Shown here one piece after another: positions 6,312 to 7,485 of a stretch of DNA of 7,485 nucleotides. Origin of the DNA: CAYGZC01 sp964354225. GTDB lineage: Bacteria > Bacteroidota > Ignavibacteria > UBA10030 > SZUA-254. Made by a program: the position numbers and the translations under genes. Position 1 is the first letter of the stretch; each line of letters starts with the position of its first letter. The notes beneath the pieces were generated by a model. The model was not told where the DNA came from, ran no database searches, and was given only the letters and a program-made list of their open reading frames with translations. Location: the NCBI GenBank assembly GCA_964354225.1, contig CAYGZC010000344.1, forward strand, positions 1 to 7,485, read 5' to 3'.

Positions 6312-6866
6312 ATGAAAAAACTTGTTCTTGTGTTAGTTACCCTATTCTTGCTCGTTGGTATCGTGGTTGCTCAGGATGCAACCCCGAAGAATAAACAGGG
6401 TGATATGGGTATTATGTTTGGATTTAGCGGCTTAAGCATTTTAGGAGTCGACAACTATATGAGTGGAGTTGGAATAAAATATTTCATCCAGGATGATTTA
6501 GCATTAAGAGGCGGCTTTGGATTCGCTACGAAATCGATTCCCGATGTAGATGAAAATCCAATGGATTTCGGTCTCAATGCTGGCGTTCAGTATAACTTCA
6601 CTTCAAGCGGACCTGTTGTGGGATTTTTCGGTGGGAGTTTATTCTTTAATTCCCATAAAGCACAAGGAATTGCGGATCCGACAAATACATTCGGTTTACT
6701 CGCTCTTTTTGGTGCCGAGTGGTTCCCTTGGAATAGTGTAAGTTTAGGTGCGGAATACGGATTAGGTTTTTCAAGCTCCTCTGTCAGTGGGGGCGATGCT
6801 ACCACTGATATCAACCTAACTGCCGCTAATGAAGGAAGCTTCACAATAACATTCTACATCAAGTAA
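6312..6866 (+). CDS. Small outer-membrane β-barrel protein
   Basis: This is a 184-residue secreted barrel protein of unknown role. The signal peptide has the basic start MKK, a long Leu/Val core and cleavage after VVA (residue 20), giving mature QDATPKNKQGD. Strands follow the OmpA-like small-barrel pattern: MGIMFGFSGLSILGV, GVGIKYFIQDDLALRGGFGF, DFGLNAGVQYNF, VVGFFGGSLFF, FGLLALFGAEWFPW, VSLGAEYGLGFSSS and SFTITFYIK. The pairing of KYFIQDDLALRGG with a later EWFPWNSVSLGAEYG is typical of outer-membrane β-barrel domains in this phylum. The start is fixed by AGAGAGG 5 nt upstream and by the signal peptide. It is monocistronic, flanked by its own promoter and a terminator. A decayed relative lies just downstream (7024-7340), so the locus has seen tandem duplication. 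Confidence 0.87.
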   Translation: MKKLVLVLVTLFLLVGIVVAQDATPKNKQGDMGIMFGFSGLSILGVDNYMSGVGIKYFIQDDLALRGGFGFATKSIPDVDENPMDFGLNAGVQYNFTSSGPVVGFFGGSLFFNSHKAQGIADPTNTFGLLALFGAEWFPWNSVSLGAEYGLGFSSSSVSGGDATTDINLTAANEGSFTITFYIK

Positions 6867-6897
6867 ACAGTATTATCAACAAAGTATCTGTTGAAAG

Positions 6898-6930
6898 AAA
6901 GGCATCTTGGAAATGGGATGCCTTTTCTGT
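6898..6930 (+). terminator. Intrinsic terminator after third small barrel gene
   Basis: AAAGGCATC (6898-6906) pairs perfectly with GATGCCTTT (6917-6925) over a 10-nt loop and merges into TTTTCTGTTTT. It begins 31 bp after the stop codon. Confidence 0.87.
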
Positions 6931-6973
6931 TTTCATATCACACTCTCACACCCCATTAAACAAATTAGAATAT

Positions 6974-7002
6974 TTAACAAAAACGTTTTTATTTAGTATA
7001 CT
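6974..7002 (+). promoter_or_regulatory. Third promoter of the same style, before the pseudogene
   Basis: TTAACA (6974-6979), exactly 17 bp, then TATACT (6997-7002). The spacer again runs from A-rich to T-rich (T5 at 6986-6990) and the -10 box is again followed by TT. It lacks the CTTCAAG block of the two upstream copies. Only 18 bp separate the -10 box from the first codon-like position of the decayed gene. The leader, ribosome site and start codon seen in the other copies are missing. Confidence 0.6.
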
Positions 7003-7023
7003 TTGAACGTTAAAAGAATTTAG

Positions 7024-7340
7024 AAATTTAAGACAATCGCAATTAGTCTTTCTCTCGCAGGAGAGCCGAAGACAAAAAAGGTGATAAAGCATTACTATTA
7101 TTATCTATCACGGGTTTAGGGAATTTTGATTTCGGCGGTATACCCGTTCTCTAAACTCAATCTCCTTACGTTGCTGACAAATCGATAACCTCTATTACAA
7201 AGTTTGTTGGTGTTAGAATGAAATATTATATAAAAAATAAGATGGCATTACACGGCTGCTTTAATTTCCATTATGATAATACCAATCTCCAATCGGGATC
7301 ATCGTCAACATTATTATCAGGAGACAGTACCAGAATATAA
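7024..7340 (+). pseudogene. Decayed small outer-membrane β-barrel gene
   Basis: This is a broken relative of the gene at 6312. The frame starting at 7024 reads as a signal-peptide remnant, KFKTIAISLSLAGEPKTKK. At the A6 run (7074-7079) it must shift by one base to continue as GDKALLLLSITGLGNFDFGG. The same spot in the intact gene (6384-6405) aligns to 7066-7086 with a single missing base. A TAA at 7152-7154 interrupts the second frame. That frame then continues to 7337 and contains VGVRMKYYIKNKMALHGCFNF (7206-7268), which matches residues 51-71 of the intact protein at 10 of 21 positions without gaps. The frame ends at TAA 7338-7340, where the intact protein would still have about 90 residues. 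No ATG or ribosome site precedes it; codon 7021 is TAG. The gene is dead by at least four lesions. Confidence 0.75.
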
Positions 7341-7357
7341 AATACTTTATTAAGCCG

Positions 7358-7383
7358 TTAAAACACCAGACTCCTGTCTGGTG
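7358..7383 (-). terminator. Perfect hairpin, terminator-like on the minus strand
   Basis: CACCAGAC (7364-7371) pairs perfectly with GTCTGGTG (7376-7383) around TCCT. Read on the minus strand the stem is followed by TTTTAA (from 7363 downward), the form of an intrinsic terminator for a gene entering from the right. No T-run follows on the + strand. Another CCAGAC lies at 7397-7402 and could pair with GTCTGG (7376-7381) as an alternative fold. A mobile-element end or repetitive palindrome is an alternative reading. Confidence 0.45.
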
Positions 7384-7485
7384 ATGGATAGGCAGTCCAG
7401 ACGATGTGGTGTTGTGATTAAAGTGCTATACTGCATGTATGAGATTTAGAAAGAGCACAGATGCTGTATATAAAACAGAATACCA
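7384..7485. other. Right-edge tail without a recognisable gene
   Basis: I see no supported gene here. A TATACT at 7427-7432 preceded by TG (TGC-TATACT) resembles an extended -10 box but has no matching -35 box. On the minus strand one frame is open from the window edge to a TAG at about 7427-7429 (19 codons). That could be the end of a gene entering from the right and would suit the minus-strand terminator at 7358-7383, but the stretch is too short to judge. Confidence 0.3.

Noticed and set aside
6587..6844. Minus-strand reading frame of 85 codons opposite the third barrel gene
   Set aside because: Shadow of a gene with a clear signal peptide, promoter, ribosome site and terminator on the + strand.
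7384..7449. Short + strand frame reading MDRQSRRCGVVIKVLYCMYEI
   Set aside because: It is 21 codons, partly inside the hairpin region, with no ribosome site and no recognisable family.
1..7485. Defence, toxin-antitoxin or mobile-element system in the window
   Set aside because: No nuclease, transposase, recombinase, toxin or antitoxin-like protein is encoded; all intact genes are metabolic or outer-membrane.

Overview
The window reads as a chromosomal segment from an AT-rich Gram-negative bacterium. Every intact gene lies on the + strand. Four of the seven protein genes encode secreted or outer-membrane proteins. One of these joins a β-barrel, thrombospondin type 3 (TSP3) calcium-binding repeats and an OmpA peptidoglycan-binding domain, an arrangement common in the Bacteroidota/Chlorobi/Ignavibacteria (FCB) group. 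Canonical TTGACA/TATACT promoters and purine-rich ribosome sites argue against class Bacteroidia, so an Ignavibacteria-like lineage is my best guess. That placement is inference; there is no marker gene here.

Layout. Positions 1-1197 hold the 3' part of an OmpA-family gene; the reading frame is open through the left edge. Positions 1253-4510 hold a three-gene fatty-acid/butanoyl-CoA cluster: acetyl-CoA C-acetyltransferase, 3-hydroxybutyryl-CoA dehydrogenase and acyl-CoA dehydrogenase. Together they carry out the thiolase, hydroxyacyl-CoA dehydrogenase and acyl-CoA dehydrogenase steps of short-chain β-oxidation or its reverse. Crotonase and electron-transfer flavoprotein are not in the window. 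Positions 4583-6866 hold three separate small (181-185 aa) signal-peptide-bearing β-barrel proteins, each followed by an intrinsic terminator. The second and third are preceded by near-duplicate promoter-leader cassettes exactly 900 bp apart.

Positions 6867-7485 look at first like an empty tail. In fact they hold a third related promoter and a decayed relative of the upstream gene (single-base frameshift, lost start, internal stop, early end). A perfect GC-rich hairpin oriented as a minus-strand terminator follows.

I do not see a defence system, CRISPR array, transposase, tRNA or rRNA. The most interesting signals are: the outer-membrane gene array with copied promoters and a dead member; long T-runs inside the promoter spacers that could allow slippage switching; and a 46-residue super-repeat with alternating cysteines in the TSP3 linker.
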